Shown piece after piece: positions 26,099 to 36,347 of a stretch of DNA of 64,000 bases (positions are counted from its first letter, which is position 1; each line of letters opens with the position of its first letter). This DNA comes from Bowmanella sp. JS7-9 (GTDB lineage: Bacteria > Pseudomonadota > Gammaproteobacteria > Enterobacterales > Alteromonadaceae). The notes under the pieces are model-generated. The model did no database searches. It was not told the DNA's origin and was given only the letters and a program-made list of their open reading frames with translations. A program made the translations under genes and the position numbers. The stretch covers positions 186,001 to 250,000 of the forward strand of contig NZ_JXSY01000021.1 in NCBI RefSeq assembly GCF_004329715.1, written 5' to 3'.

Positions 26099-26987
26099 AA
26101 TCCATCATCAGCTGATATTTAATTTGCGCGGCCAGACGCTCGACACTTTGGCGGCCTTCTTCAATCAGCTCCTCCGCGCGATAGAACTCCATAATGCCAA
26201 AGTCACGCAATTGAGGTTCGATAATCACGTCAGGTGGGTCGCCGGCCAAACGTGAGCGGGTGACGCGTGCCTGCAGAATCTCCAGCGAGTTGGACATCAC
26301 GCTGATGATGCTGGGAGGTGCCGGTTCGCGGCTGCCGTTACCAAATTTTTCCCGAAGAAATGCATGGCTTTTGGCAAGGAAGTGATCGGTTTTTTCCTGA
26401 TTATGTTCGTGTTCCTGCACGGTGCGTTCGGCCAGATCCGGCCTAAAATCGGCACTGAGATTCACCGCAATGATGACGTCGGCTCCGAGCGCGCGACACA
26501 GATTAACCGGAACCGGATTGACCACGGCACCATCTACCAGCCAGCGATCATTCAGGCGATGGGGTGGGAACAACCCTGGGATCGCGCAGGAAGCGCGCAC
26601 GGCCGGCAGAATCTCACCGGTTTTAAAGTTGACTTCTTTACCGCTGTACATATCCGTGGTGGTGATCGCCAGTGGCTTTTGTAACTCTTCAAAGGTGGGG
26701 GCGCTGAAATTCTCTGCCAGCATCTCAAACACCTTTTGCCCGTGAGCGAAGCCGCCTTTATTCAGACCGATCCCCATCAGACGGATAACCTGCCACTCGG
26801 TCAGGGATTTAGCCCATTCGGCAAGAGGTTCCAGATTACCACTGGCATACGCGGCGCCCACATAAGAGCCAATCGAACAGCCCGCGACTACATCGATATG
26901 AATGCCCATTTCTTCCAACGCGCGAATAATGCCGATGTGCGCCCAACCGCGCGCCGCGCCGCTACCTAATGCCAGACCTACTTTCAT
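26097..26987 (-). CDS. patatin-like phospholipase (RssA/NTE family)
   Basis: A 296-residue serine acyl hydrolase. The oxyanion glycine loop is GLALGSGAARGWAH at residues 4-17, the nucleophile elbow is GCSIG with Ser38, and the catalytic Asp is Asp152 in VDGAVVNPVP. This is the compact bacterial RssA-like form without a signal peptide. The C-terminal 60 residues include the SLEILQARVTRSRL segment usual for this subgroup. Probable substrates are phospholipids or lysophospholipids at the inner membrane. Monocistronic. Confidence 0.9.
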   Translation of the reverse strand: MKVGLALGSGAARGWAHIGIIRALEEMGIHIDVVAGCSIGSYVGAAYASGNLEPLAEWAKSLTEWQVIRLMGIGLNKGGFAHGQKVFEMLAENFSAPTFEELQKPLAITTTDMYSGKEVNFKTGEILPAVRASCAIPGLFPPHRLNDRWLVDGAVVNPVPVNLCRALGADVIIAVNLSADFRPDLAERTVQEHEHNQEKTDHFLAKSHAFLREKFGNGSREPAPPSIISVMSNSLEILQARVTRSRLAGDPPDVIIEPQLRDFGIMEFYRAEELIEEGRQSVERLAAQIKYQLMMD

Positions 26988-27130
26988 TCTTAGCCTCTGT
27001 CCTTGCTATGGGTAAATTGAAAAATTGCTGTCTTTTCATGCTATTACATTGGGACAAAGTTACTTTTGGCAAGTGGTTGTCCGCAATTTACTGCATATGA
27101 TCTGGCTATCACCAGCGTTCAACAATCCTG

Positions 27131-28132
27131 TTAACGCCCCTCGCCTTGCCAGCGGAACAGCCAGGAGCCAACAGCCATAAACAAAGCTGTCATACCCGCC
27201 ATGGCCCATAGATGAAACTGAATATCTAACAGGCCAGCCCCGTCATTCATAATGGCGCGTGCGGCCTGTAACAAATGGGTAAGTGGTAACAACAGGGCTA
27301 TGTTTTGCACCATTTGCGGGGCGCCCTCCAGTGAAAACCACACGCCGGAAAGCAGCATCATAGGCCAGCTGATTAGATTAAGCAGGCCACCGGTAAGTTC
27401 TTCGCTGTGGCTGCGGCTGGCGATCAGCAAGCCCATGGCGATCATGGCCGCGGCACCAAACAGGGTCACGATTAACAGATTCAGATAGCTACCGAGCATG
27501 TAAAAATCGAACATCCAGTTACAGGCGATAAATACGCCACTGGTAATGCTGACCACAATAAACAAACGCGACAGGATCTGCGCGGCAATAAATTCGACCG
27601 GTTTTAATGGCGTGGCCTGCAGGCGCTTGAGTACCGAACTTTTGCGGTAGCGTACAATCACGTAGCCCACCCCAAACAGGCAGCTGAACATCATATTCAT
27701 ACCCAGAATACCTGGCAGCACCCAGTCCAGATAGCGAATTTCGCGGCCTTCGAGCTTTTGTGCCTGATAATCAGGCAGCTGGCCAACTAACAACTGTTCG
27801 GCAAAATACCCCTGTGGCGAGGAGGAATTGATCCAATACGTCTTTGCGGTGGAGTCGACGAGGATATCCAGCTGATGGCGCTGCAATTTAGCTTTGGCTT
27901 TATCCACATCCTGATAGGTGACGTATTCCACATGGGGCATATGGAAAAAGCTATTGTCGGTGACCGTCTGCATCACGCCTACTTTGTATGCTGCGCGCCC
28001 ATCACCACTGAAAATAAACGCAAAGCCAATTACCAGCAGCAGAGGGAAGGCCAGATTCCAGCCCAGTGAACTGCGGTCGCGGAAAAACTCCAGATTACGC
28101 GCGATAAACACCGCCCAAAAACGCTTAAGCAT
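27131..28132 (-). CDS. ABC-2 type transporter permease
   Basis: A 333-residue membrane protein with one N-terminal helix, a periplasmic domain of about 100 residues, and a block of five C-terminal helices, the ABC-2 (YhhJ/DrrB-like) arrangement. GILGMNMMFSCLFGVGYVIVRYRKSSVLKRLQATPL is the characteristic cytoplasmic coupling region. Its start overlaps the end of the ATPase gene by 8 bp. Function inferred: export of a lipid, drug or other hydrophobic compound; substrate unknown. Confidence 0.88.
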   Translation of the reverse strand: MLKRFWAVFIARNLEFFRDRSSLGWNLAFPLLLVIGFAFIFSGDGRAAYKVGVMQTVTDNSFFHMPHVEYVTYQDVDKAKAKLQRHQLDILVDSTAKTYWINSSSPQGYFAEQLLVGQLPDYQAQKLEGREIRYLDWVLPGILGMNMMFSCLFGVGYVIVRYRKSSVLKRLQATPLKPVEFIAAQILSRLFIVVSITSGVFIACNWMFDFYMLGSYLNLLIVTLFGAAAMIAMGLLIASRSHSEELTGGLLNLISWPMMLLSGVWFSLEGAPQMVQNIALLLPLTHLLQAARAIMNDGAGLLDIQFHLWAMAGMTALFMAVGSWLFRWQGEGR

Positions 28133-29036
28133 GGCTAACCTCCTGTTTGGCGCCTGACTCCTGCAGCCCGTGGCCGGTGAGTTTCAAGAACAAGTCATCC
28201 AGATTGGCGGTTTTCACATGCAGTCCTTCTAAATCGGCGCCGTCTTCTACCAGCAGGCGCAGTGTTTGCTCGACCGCGTCGGTATGGATGTGCCAATGGT
28301 TATGCTCCAGTTGCGGCTGACATTGCTGCATGATTTGTGCAGACAGAGTCTGGTTACGCAGGCGGATTAGCACGCCAGAAAAGTGCTCAGCCAGCAGTTC
28401 CCGTGGCGCACCGCGGGCAATGATCTTGCCCTTGTCCATGATGGCGATGTCATCGCACAAGGTTTCCGCTTCATCCATGTAGTGGGTGGTAAGCACAATG
28501 GTTTTTCCTAATGCTTTGATTCGGTTGATTAAATCCCAGAAATTACGCCGTGCGTGGGGATCGAGCCCGGTGGTTGGCTCATCCAGAAACAGAATGTGAG
28601 GATCGTTAACCAGCGCCAATGCAAGTAACAGGCGCTGCTTTTGGCCGCCCGAGAGTTTACGGTGATCCTGATCGGCGAAGTCCTGCAGATGACATAACGC
28701 AATCAGTTCTTCTTCGCCCAGCGCGTTAGGATAAAAACTGCCAAACATGCGCAGGCATTCGCGCCCGGTCAGGTAGTCCTGTAGCGCAGTATGCTGAAAC
28801 TGGATCCCGATGCGCTGGTTCATGCCGCGCTGCAATACCTCGCCGGCGTACAGGATTTGCCCGCCATCAGGCGTGACAATGCCTTCCATCATTTCAATCG
28901 TGGTGGTTTTGCCCGCACCATTGGGGCCGAGCAAGCCAAAACAGATCCCTTGCGGTACGTCGAAACTGATGTCATTTACCGCGATAAGTTGTTTAAAACG
29001 TTTCTGGAGGTGGCTGACCTGAATGTATGCGGACAC
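28125..29036 (-). CDS. ABC transporter ATP-binding protein (ABC-2 exporter)
   Basis: The ATPase of the exporter. Motifs are complete: Walker A GPNGAGKTTT, signature LSGGQKQR, Walker B ILFLDEPTTGLDP, and the H-loop LTTHYMDEAE. The C-terminal 80 residues form the usual regulatory extension. I start at the GTG giving VSAYIQVSHLQKRF because AGGGA lies about 8 nt before it; an ATG 12 codons upstream (29072) is possible but has no ribosome-binding site. The gene is divergent from the winged-helix/TPR regulator, which may control it. Confidence 0.88.
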   Translation of the reverse strand: MSAYIQVSHLQKRFKQLIAVNDISFDVPQGICFGLLGPNGAGKTTTIEMMEGIVTPDGGQILYAGEVLQRGMNQRIGIQFQHTALQDYLTGRECLRMFGSFYPNALGEEELIALCHLQDFADQDHRKLSGGQKQRLLLALALVNDPHILFLDEPTTGLDPHARRNFWDLINRIKALGKTIVLTTHYMDEAETLCDDIAIMDKGKIIARGAPRELLAEHFSGVLIRLRNQTLSAQIMQQCQPQLEHNHWHIHTDAVEQTLRLLVEDGADLEGLHVKTANLDDLFLKLTGHGLQESGAKQEVSHA

Positions 29037-29227
29037 GAGCCGTCCCTGTGTGAATGTGCATCGCTCCATCATGCCCGAGCCAACGCGGTGCGTACAGTGA
29101 CAAATAAGTGAACAGGCAGCTTTTGCAAAGGGCCGCAGATATGGTTAATCTTTGAACAACAAACAGGCTTCGCGCCTATTGTTCAGGTTACCCTGAATGT
29201 GACGCGACGAGGGAATGGCGCACCGTT

Positions 29228-30826
29228 ATGAGTTACACCTTTGATCAATTCGAAGTCGATACCGACAACTACCAGTTGCGTTGCAATGGGAAGCCTCTGG
29301 CGATAGAGCCACAGGTGTTTAATTTGCTGGCGTATTTATTGGCCCATCGCAGCAATGTGGTCAGTAAAGATGAGCTGATGGACAAACTCTGGGCCGGTAA
29401 AATAATTAGTGAGTCAACCCTCAGTAGCTGTATCAAAGACGCCCGCAAAGCTATCGGTGACGATGGCAAAGAGCAAAAATACATTGCCACTGTTAATCGG
29501 CGCGGATTTCGTTTCGTTGGTGAAGTGACAGAGCCACAGGCCGTGGGCGGCAGCGCTGCTGTGCAACCGGTCGATGAACAGTTACGCCAAAGCGCCATTG
29601 CAGGTAGCCAGGAAGGCGGCAGTGTGTGTCTGTTTCCTATTCGTAATCTGGCGCCGGATAAGCGTATCGTGATTGCGGTGTTACCGTTTCAGTGTCTCGG
29701 CGGTGAGCTGGTGGAGTTTTGTGCCGAGTCTCTCTACGAGGATATCAATATTCATCTGGCACGCACGCCGGGCTTTCTGGTGACCTCGCGTAACTCTGCT
29801 GCTTACTACCGTGCCCATCAGGCCAGCCATAGCCATATTGGCCAGGAGTTGGGCGCGCAGTATGTGGTAGATGGGGCGATTCGTAGCTTAGGTGATCAAA
29901 TCAATCTATCCATTAAGCTGGTGGAAGTGGATGGTGATCGGGTGTTATGGGGGCTTAGAAAAAATTTGCCATTAGCTGATTTGGCCACCCAACTTGAAGA
30001 CATCACCTTAAGCATCACCAGTGCGATTGAACCTGAGATAAACCGGGTGGAATTTGCCTCATTGCGTAAACGCCGTCAGGTGGATTTGGCCGCCTGGGAA
30101 TTATATCGCCAGGGCCACTCAGTGCTGGGATTAAAAGGCTGGAGTGAAGAGAGCTTTCAGGAATGCGCCGATTTATTGCGTCAGGCCATCAGTAAAGATC
30201 CTGAACTGGCATTTGCCCATGCGTATTTGTCTCTGACGCTGGCAATTGGCCATTTGGTCGGGCTGGTTAACCACGATGGCTGGCATGAGGAAGCACTGGC
30301 TGCGGCGGAAAAAGCCTTGTTATTAGATAGCCAGGATCCGGATGTGCTGGGGTATGTGGGCTGCGCGTTTGCCGATATGGGCGACTATTTTCGCGGTATT
30401 AAGTTATTGGAACGCTGTGTGGAGCTGGACCCCAGCAATGCGCAGGGCTGGGCGGCACTCGGTGCGGCGCAGTTACAGATTGGTGAGGAGCGGGGTTTTA
30501 CCAATATGTATCACGGCATTCGTATCAGTCCGCGGGATAACCGGATTGGAGCCTGGGGAGCGTTACTGGCCAGAGCGTTGCTGAGTTTTGGCCGCTTGGA
30601 TGAAGCGATTGAAGTGGCACAAAATGCTTGTGCCTTTGATGATAAAATTTTCCTGCCGCGGGTAGTGCTGGGCATTGCGCTGGCTCAGGCGGATCAACCG
30701 CAGGCGGCAGCCACCGCCATTGATGATGCCCGGCGCATTCGGCCTAATCTGAGTTTGGGCGACATTCAGCGCTTTGTACGTCCGGAAGAAATGCCCAAGA
30801 TGCAACAATACGCATTGCTGGCCTAA
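29228..30826 (+). CDS. OmpR/CadC-type winged-helix protein with TolB-like and TPR domains
   Basis: A 532-residue protein. Residues 1-100 form an OmpR-type winged helix (LRCNGKPLAIEPQVFNLLAYLLAH, KDELMDKLWAGKIISESTLSSCIKDARKAIGD, RRGFRFVGEV). Residues about 140-270 match the TolB-like domain of CadC-related regulators (IAVLPFQCLGG...ESLYEDI, LGAQYVVDGAIRS). The C-terminal half is TPR repeats. Unlike CadC no membrane helix separates them, so the protein is probably cytosolic and senses a protein or small ligand. It is divergent from the ABC exporter operon. Confidence 0.82.
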   Translation: MSYTFDQFEVDTDNYQLRCNGKPLAIEPQVFNLLAYLLAHRSNVVSKDELMDKLWAGKIISESTLSSCIKDARKAIGDDGKEQKYIATVNRRGFRFVGEVTEPQAVGGSAAVQPVDEQLRQSAIAGSQEGGSVCLFPIRNLAPDKRIVIAVLPFQCLGGELVEFCAESLYEDINIHLARTPGFLVTSRNSAAYYRAHQASHSHIGQELGAQYVVDGAIRSLGDQINLSIKLVEVDGDRVLWGLRKNLPLADLATQLEDITLSITSAIEPEINRVEFASLRKRRQVDLAAWELYRQGHSVLGLKGWSEESFQECADLLRQAISKDPELAFAHAYLSLTLAIGHLVGLVNHDGWHEEALAAAEKALLLDSQDPDVLGYVGCAFADMGDYFRGIKLLERCVELDPSNAQGWAALGAAQLQIGEERGFTNMYHGIRISPRDNRIGAWGALLARALLSFGRLDEAIEVAQNACAFDDKIFLPRVVLGIALAQADQPQAAATAIDDARRIRPNLSLGDIQRFVRPEEMPKMQQYALLA

Positions 30827-30844
30827 TCACCGGTACTGCGGCGG

Positions 30845-32323
30845 TTATTGGCAGACTAACACTTTTCTAACGGCATCCTGCCAGCCCTGATAAAGAGCGG
30901 AGACGACTTCCCTATCCAGTTGTGGCTGGCGTTGTTGCTCGGCTTGCCAAAGTTGCTGAATATGCGCGGTAGAGTCAAACAAGCCCTTGTGTAAGCCAGC
31001 CAGGTAAGCCGCGCCCAATGCCGAGGTCTCCACCGTGACCGGGCGTTCAATGTTAATTGCCAGAATATCCGCCAGAAATTGCATAAACCAGTTGTTCGCC
31101 GCCATCCCACCGTCGATACGCATGGTATGAATGCTGATGCCATCCTGCTCGATAGCCGCCAGCAGATCTTTGGTTTGGTAGCCCACTGACTGAATTCCGG
31201 CGGAGACGATTTCATTGATACCGGACGCGCGGGTCAAGCCGCTAATCGCGCCTCTGGCGTCCGGATCCCAATAGGGTGCACCTAAACCCGTTAATGCGGG
31301 CACAAAATACACGCCGTGATTGAGGTTGGTTTTTGCTAACAGATCTTCGGTGTCTGTTGCGCAGCGAAACAGATGCAAATTATCGCGCATCCATTGCACG
31401 GCGGCGCCGGCGATAAAGATACTGCCTTCAATGGCATAGCTGGCTTCACCGTCGATTTGGTAGGCGATGGTGGTCAGTAATTTATTGTGGGATGTCAGCG
31501 CCAGTTTGCCGGTATTGACCATTAAAAAGCAGCCGGTGCCATAGGTGCTTTTGGCCATCCCTTCGGTAAAGCAGCCCTGACCGATCAGTGCGGCTTGTTG
31601 GTCGCCGGCGATCCCGCCGATGCAAAGTGGCGCACCAAACAGGTGGCAGGTGCCGAAATCATCCGCACTGTTTTTTACCTCTGGCAGCATACTGCGGGGA
31701 ATATCGAACAGGGCGAGCAGCTCTGCATCCCAGCTATGGGTGTGGATATTGTACAGCAGGGTGCGACTGGCATTGGTGGCGTCGGTAAAGTGGGACTGAC
31801 CTTCGGTTAAATGCCACAGCAAGAACGTATCGACTGTCCCAAACGCCAGTTCGCCCTGTTCGGCGGCGTGTCGCGCCCCCTCAACATTGTCCAGGATCCA
31901 GCGGATTTTAGTGGCGGAAAAATACGCGTCGATTAACAGGCCGGTTTTTGCATTAATGAGTTCGCCATGACCTTGTTCGCTGAGTTCGTGGCAGTACTGC
32001 GCGGTACGTCGATCCTGCCAGACAATCGCGTTATAAATCGTTTTGCCGGTTTTTTTGTTCCAAATCAGCGTGGTTTCCCGCTGATTACAGATACCGATGG
32101 CACTGATTTGAGCAACAGTGATGCCCGACTCATTTAGGGTTTGTTTAATGGTATTGAGCACCGATTGCAGGATGTCGTCCGGATCATGCTCTACCCAGCC
32201 ATTTTGCGGATAATGCTGGGTAAATTCCTGGGAAGCGGAATGGATCAGGTTACCCTGCTGATCGAAAATAATCGCGCGTGAGCTGGTGGTGCCCTGGTCG
32301 ATGGACAATAAATAGGGTTTCAT
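30845..32323 (-). CDS. glpK: glycerol kinase
   Basis: Phosphorylates glycerol to sn-glycerol 3-phosphate with ATP. The 492-residue chain has the FGGY kinase features: [15 protein letters not shown] at the N-terminus, [25 protein letters not shown], and the C-terminal [21 protein letters not shown] signature. Its start overlaps the stop of glpD (ATGA), so product and next enzyme are made together. A glpF facilitator gene is not adjacent, which is unusual for glpK. Confidence 0.95.
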   Translation of the reverse strand: MKPYLLSIDQGTTSSRAIIFDQQGNLIHSASQEFTQHYPQNGWVEHDPDDILQSVLNTIKQTLNESGITVAQISAIGICNQRETTLIWNKKTGKTIYNAIVWQDRRTAQYCHELSEQGHGELINAKTGLLIDAYFSATKIRWILDNVEGARHAAEQGELAFGTVDTFLLWHLTEGQSHFTDATNASRTLLYNIHTHSWDAELLALFDIPRSMLPEVKNSADDFGTCHLFGAPLCIGGIAGDQQAALIGQGCFTEGMAKSTYGTGCFLMVNTGKLALTSHNKLLTTIAYQIDGEASYAIEGSIFIAGAAVQWMRDNLHLFRCATDTEDLLAKTNLNHGVYFVPALTGLGAPYWDPDARGAISGLTRASGINEIVSAGIQSVGYQTKDLLAAIEQDGISIHTMRIDGGMAANNWFMQFLADILAINIERPVTVETSALGAAYLAGLHKGLFDSTAHIQQLWQAEQQRQPQLDREVVSALYQGWQDAVRKVLVCQ

Positions 32324-33840
32324 AAATTCACTACCGATTTTGCTGTTGTTATGGGCAGTTCAAACATTGCCAAATAATTGCTCAGACTCTGCTGTTGCTC
32401 CTCACTGAGCTGCAGCCCTAATTTGGTGCGGCGCCATAAAATATCCTCGGCGCAGCTGGCCCACTCCTGTTGTACCAGATAATCGACTTCTTTTTGATAC
32501 AAACCACAACCAAAATCCTGCCCCAAATCAATCAGTTGCATACAGTTCAGCAGTAGTTGCCGGGTATCGGTACCAAATTGGCGCACATAGCGCGCGAGTG
32601 TGGGCTTGGGCACAAAGCCATAGTCTTGGCATAGCGCTGCCAACAGCGTGTCACGATCGGTAAAATCGCCACCGGGCAGTGGCATACTTTGAGTACGGCA
32701 GGCTGTCATGGCCGGGAATTTAGGTTTAAGGGTATCTACTACCGCTTCAGCTAATTTGCGGTAGGTGGTGATCTTGCCACCGAAGGCGGAGATCAGCGGT
32801 AGCTGGCTATTTTGCCAGTTCTGCACCACGGTGTAGTCGCGGGTAACTTTCTGCGCTTCGACAGATTCATCATTCATTAAAGGACGCACGCCGGAGTAGG
32901 TGCTTACAATATCGTTGGCGGTTATCTGATGCTTAAAGTAATGATTGGCACTGTTGATCAGGTAATCGATTTCCTGCTGGCTGATAGCTGCATCATTCGG
33001 TGGGCCTGCATATTCCACATCCGTGGTACCCACCAGTGAATAGGCCTGCTCAAACGGGCTGACAAAAATAATGCGGCCATCGGGATTTTGCAGAATATAG
33101 GCTTCGTCGCCGTCATGTATTTTCGGCACGATGATGTGGCTACCTTTCACCAGCCGGATTTGCTGTGGGGCCTGGTAATTATCAATGTCGCCAAATAGCG
33201 AGCTAACCCAGGGGCCGGCCGCATTGACTAAGGCATCGCTGGTGACCTGAAATGATTGGCCATGCTGAGGCTGCAGTGACACGCGCCATTGGTTGTCATG
33301 CTGGTCGATGTGGGTGCAGCGGCAATAATTGATAATGGTGGCACCATGCTGTTCGGCAGCTTTGGCATTTAAGATAACCAGCCTGGCGTCATCAACCCAC
33401 ACATCAGAATAAGTAAAGCCTTTGCTTATTGTCGCTTTCAGCGGTGAGTTGGCATCAAAGCGCACGCTGCGTGAACCAGGCAACGTAGCGCGACTGGCCA
33501 GATTGTCATATAAAAACAGGCCGAGGCGGATCAGCCAGGCCGGGCGTAAATGGGATTGGTGTGGCAGAACAAAACGCAGCGGATGCATGATATGTGGCGC
33601 GTTTTTTAGCAGCACTTCGCGCTCAGCCAGCGCTTTGCGTACCAGCGAGAACTCATGGTGCTCCAGATAGCGCAGCCCGCCGTGAATCAGTTTGCTGGAG
33701 CGTGAGGAAGTTGCCGAGCCCAAATCATTCTGCTCGCACAACAACACTTTCAGCCCACGTGATGCCGCATCGGCAGCGATGCCGGTACCGTTTACACCAC
33801 CACCGACAACAATAAGATCGTAATGCTCTGCAATAACCAT
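32320..33840 (-). CDS. glpD: aerobic glycerol-3-phosphate dehydrogenase
   Basis: FAD-dependent, membrane-associated dehydrogenase that oxidises glycerol 3-phosphate to dihydroxyacetone phosphate and passes electrons to ubiquinone. I start at [20 protein letters not shown] (506 residues, close to E. coli's 501); the 32-residue upstream extension is not family-like. Seen are the FAD motif [23 protein letters not shown], and [13 protein letters not shown] in the second half. Organised glpD then glpK, overlapping by 4 bp. No glpR is nearby. Confidence 0.93.
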   Translation of the reverse strand: MVIAEHYDLIVVGGGVNGTGIAADAASRGLKVLLCEQNDLGSATSSRSSKLIHGGLRYLEHHEFSLVRKALAEREVLLKNAPHIMHPLRFVLPHQSHLRPAWLIRLGLFLYDNLASRATLPGSRSVRFDANSPLKATISKGFTYSDVWVDDARLVILNAKAAEQHGATIINYCRCTHIDQHDNQWRVSLQPQHGQSFQVTSDALVNAAGPWVSSLFGDIDNYQAPQQIRLVKGSHIIVPKIHDGDEAYILQNPDGRIIFVSPFEQAYSLVGTTDVEYAGPPNDAAISQQEIDYLINSANHYFKHQITANDIVSTYSGVRPLMNDESVEAQKVTRDYTVVQNWQNSQLPLISAFGGKITTYRKLAEAVVDTLKPKFPAMTACRTQSMPLPGGDFTDRDTLLAALCQDYGFVPKPTLARYVRQFGTDTRQLLLNCMQLIDLGQDFGCGLYQKEVDYLVQQEWASCAEDILWRRTKLGLQLSEEQQQSLSNYLAMFELPITTAKSVVNL

Positions 33841-34134
33841 AGCGGCTGTGAGCCTAACCCCTGCAATTGGTTGCGTATGTATAACATCATTAGCATTACC
33901 GCTTGCAGAAAGCGAACTTAACTCAACGCGAATCATAATTTATGCGGACGAAGAAAAAAGCGCGTTTTTTGCTCTATACGTATTTTAAAATTCTTTCGTA
34001 AAAACAAAGAGATAATCATCCCCACGAAATCCCCATAAAACCTCCAGGTTATCTTCAAGCCCCGCGAGCGACATCTCCCTATTCTTGCTCCTGTCGAGAC
34101 AACAATGTCTTACCAACACACAGGAGAAAGAACC

Positions 34135-34968
34135 ATGTTAACGATTACCCAACCACAACAAACCAATGCAGTTAATTATTCAGCAATAAAAGAAAAACAG
34201 CGTATTACCTGGGGCTCTGGTGATTACGGCCGTATCGGTGTGACGCTGCAAATTACCGGAGAGGAGTTATGCGAGAGTCTGGACGTGCATGCCGGTGATA
34301 CGGTTTTAGATGTCGCGGCAGGCAACGGCAATGTCACGCTGGCGGCGGCGCGTCGTTTTTGTCAGGTGACATCAACCGATTATGTGGATGATTTATTGGC
34401 ACAATCAAAATTACGGGCTGAGGCTGAAGGCCTGGCCGTGGACTATCAGTTCGCCGATGCCGAAGCGTTGCCTTTTGCGGACGAGCACTTCGACCATGTG
34501 GTCTCTACCTTTGGCGTCATGTTCGCCCCTAATCAGGCGCAAAGTGCCGCGGAACTGCTGCGGGTGTGCAAGTCAGGCGGCAAAATTGGTTTGGTCAACT
34601 GGACGCCGGAAGGTTTTGTCGGGCAACTATTCAAATTAATCGGCAGTTATGTGGCGCCACCGGCTGGCTTAAAGTCACCGGCGTTGTGGGGTACCCAAGT
34701 GTTTATTGATGAACATTTTGCCGCCGAGGCTTGTGAAATCACTTATCGGGTCAAGGAATTCAACTTCCGTTATCGCTCGGCGCAGCACTGGATTGATTTG
34801 TTCCGCGATTATTACGGCCCGGTGCATAAAGCGTTTGGGGCGCTGGATGCTGAGCAAGCGAATAGTCTGGAGCAGGATATTCATCAGTTAATCGCGCGGT
34901 TTAATCGTGATGCAAACCTTATGGTGGTGCCATCTGAGTATCTCGAAATTGTGATTCAGAAACGTTAA
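34135..34968 (+). CDS. class I SAM-dependent methyltransferase
   Basis: A 277-residue methyltransferase. I start at the ATG 8 nt after AGGAG rather than an ATG 30 bp upstream. Motif I is VLDVAAGNGNVTLAAA (about residues 60-75), and motif IV follows LPFADEHFDHVVSTFGVMF. The enzyme resembles ubiquinone/menaquinone-type UbiE relatives but lacks their exact signatures. The next gene, 28 bp downstream, encodes a second methyltransferase-like membrane protein, so both may act on one small substrate, but the substrate is unknown. Confidence 0.85.
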   Translation: MLTITQPQQTNAVNYSAIKEKQRITWGSGDYGRIGVTLQITGEELCESLDVHAGDTVLDVAAGNGNVTLAAARRFCQVTSTDYVDDLLAQSKLRAEAEGLAVDYQFADAEALPFADEHFDHVVSTFGVMFAPNQAQSAAELLRVCKSGGKIGLVNWTPEGFVGQLFKLIGSYVAPPAGLKSPALWGTQVFIDEHFAAEACEITYRVKEFNFRYRSAQHWIDLFRDYYGPVHKAFGALDAEQANSLEQDIHQLIARFNRDANLMVVPSEYLEIVIQKR

Positions 34969-34996
34969 TCCGTGGGACGAAATTGAGGATAAGATC

Positions 34997-35779
34997 ATGA
35001 AAAGTACCAATGAATTAGTCGCTACTATGCCTGTGCAACTGGCTGGCACAAATTTGGCCAAACGCCTGAGTGTGCTGACTTATGGCATCATCGCTTACGG
35101 GGTGGGCTGCTTTGGACTCTTCTGGCTGATTCTCGGCGCAGGCGCTTTTGCGCCTGTTGGCCTGAGTCAGTGGCAGGCAGAGTCAGTTTGGCTGAGCCTG
35201 CTGGTGAATATGGGGTTAATTGGCCTTTTTACTCTGCAACATACCGTGATGGCCAGAGCCTGGTTTAAAAACTGGCTGACACGCTTTATTCCAGCAGCCA
35301 CGGAGCGCGCCACCTTTGTTTTGATGTCGGGGTTAATGTGTTGCGCAATTATGTATGGCTGGCAGACGGTTCCAGGCGTGGTGTGGCAGTTACACAATCA
35401 GGTGGCGATGTGCAGCGTGTATACCTTGTATGTGACAGGCACTGCCTATTTATTGCTGGCAACCTTTGTGACCAACCACTTTGAACTGATGGGGCTGCGT
35501 CAGGTATACCTGTATTTTCGTGACATTCCCTATCAGCCGCTGGCGTTTACTAATAAGTTTATGTACCGCTACAGCCGTCATCCGATGATGCTTGGCATGC
35601 TGATATTGTTGTGGGCGGTGCCGACCATGACGGCAACGCGCCTGGTATTGTCTGTCCTGTTTACTGTTTACACCTTCATCGGAATTTTCTTTGAAGAGCG
35701 AGATTTATTAAAGAACTTCGGAGATACCTATCGTGAGTACAAACAAAAGATTGCCGCATTTATTCCCGGTATCTACTGA
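34997..35779 (+). CDS. mddA: methanethiol S-methyltransferase (MddA)-like membrane protein
   Basis: A 260-residue integral membrane protein of the NnrU/isoprenylcysteine methyltransferase fold with six hydrophobic helices. The MddA-type blocks are visible: LFTLQHTVMARAWFKNWLTRFIP, TFVTNHFELMGLRQVYL, YRYSRHPMMLGMLI, and FFEERDLLKNFGDTYREYKQK. In characterised members (Pseudomonas) this enzyme methylates methanethiol to dimethylsulfide, using SAM. The upstream gene is a soluble SAM methyltransferase. The function is transferred from the family; activity here is not proven. Confidence 0.75.
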   Translation: MKSTNELVATMPVQLAGTNLAKRLSVLTYGIIAYGVGCFGLFWLILGAGAFAPVGLSQWQAESVWLSLLVNMGLIGLFTLQHTVMARAWFKNWLTRFIPAATERATFVLMSGLMCCAIMYGWQTVPGVVWQLHNQVAMCSVYTLYVTGTAYLLLATFVTNHFELMGLRQVYLYFRDIPYQPLAFTNKFMYRYSRHPMMLGMLILLWAVPTMTATRLVLSVLFTVYTFIGIFFEERDLLKNFGDTYREYKQKIAAFIPGIY

Positions 35780-35785
35780 TTCAAT

Positions 35786-35819
35786 GCGGGCAGTGAGTGC
35801 AGTTCTGCCCGATGTTTTT
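35786..35819 (+). terminator. putative terminator after the MddA-like gene
   Basis: CGGGCAG/CTGCCCG, a 7-bp stem with an 11-nt loop, then ATG-TTTTT. Reasonable but with a long loop. Confidence 0.6.
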
Positions 35820-35881
35820 CTCATTGCAGCCTGCCAGTCGAGCCCCTATGCTGGGGGCAACTTGCGTTAAGAGACGATGTT

Positions 35882-36277
35882 ATGACTGAGGAATATCAGT
35901 GCTGGCAATGTGGGCAGGCACTCAAGGGGTTGATTTTGCCGTTATCGCGTCGCGAAGAATGCGGCGAGTGCGGGGCCGACCAGCATGTGTGTAAAATGTG
36001 TGTGCATTTTGATGGGCGCTATTGCACCGAACAGCGCGCCGAACCACCTAACGACAAAGAGAAGGCCAATTTTTGCGATTACTTCGCGCCAAAAGCTAAC
36101 GCCTACAGTGGCGGTTATGTGGACAAATCTGCCGCAGCAAAAGCCAAACTAGCAGCGCTATTTGGTGATGAGCCTGCCGCACCTGCTGATAAGGCTAATG
36201 AATCTGCACAGCACAAAGCCAAAACGCCGGCCGAGTTAGCGGAAGAAAAGTTACGTAAATTATTAGGCGGCGACTAG
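35882..36277 (+). CDS. zinc-ribbon protein of unknown function
   Basis: A 131-residue soluble protein. The N-terminal 70 residues contain eight cysteines arranged as CWQCG, ECGECG, CKMC and later Cys/His residues, consistent with two zinc-binding knuckles. The second half has a Lys/Glu/Ala-rich helix with GGYVDKSAAAKAKLAALFG and a short LRKLLGG tail. This family is recurrent in gammaproteobacteria as an uncharacterised protein. A role in protein or nucleic-acid interaction is a guess. Confidence 0.65.
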   Translation: MTEEYQCWQCGQALKGLILPLSRREECGECGADQHVCKMCVHFDGRYCTEQRAEPPNDKEKANFCDYFAPKANAYSGGYVDKSAAAKAKLAALFGDEPAAPADKANESAQHKAKTPAELAEEKLRKLLGGD

Positions 36278-36347
36278 CCCGAGCCTGTTTTAATATCCGG
36301 GATCTTATTCCTGATTTAAGTCTGATTCGTTTGAGGACAAACCTGTT

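Noticed and set aside
33901-34100. GlpR operator upstream of glpD
   Set aside because: Some AT-rich palindromic phrases (AAAAAAGCGCGTTTTTT) exist but do not match the known GlpR consensus.
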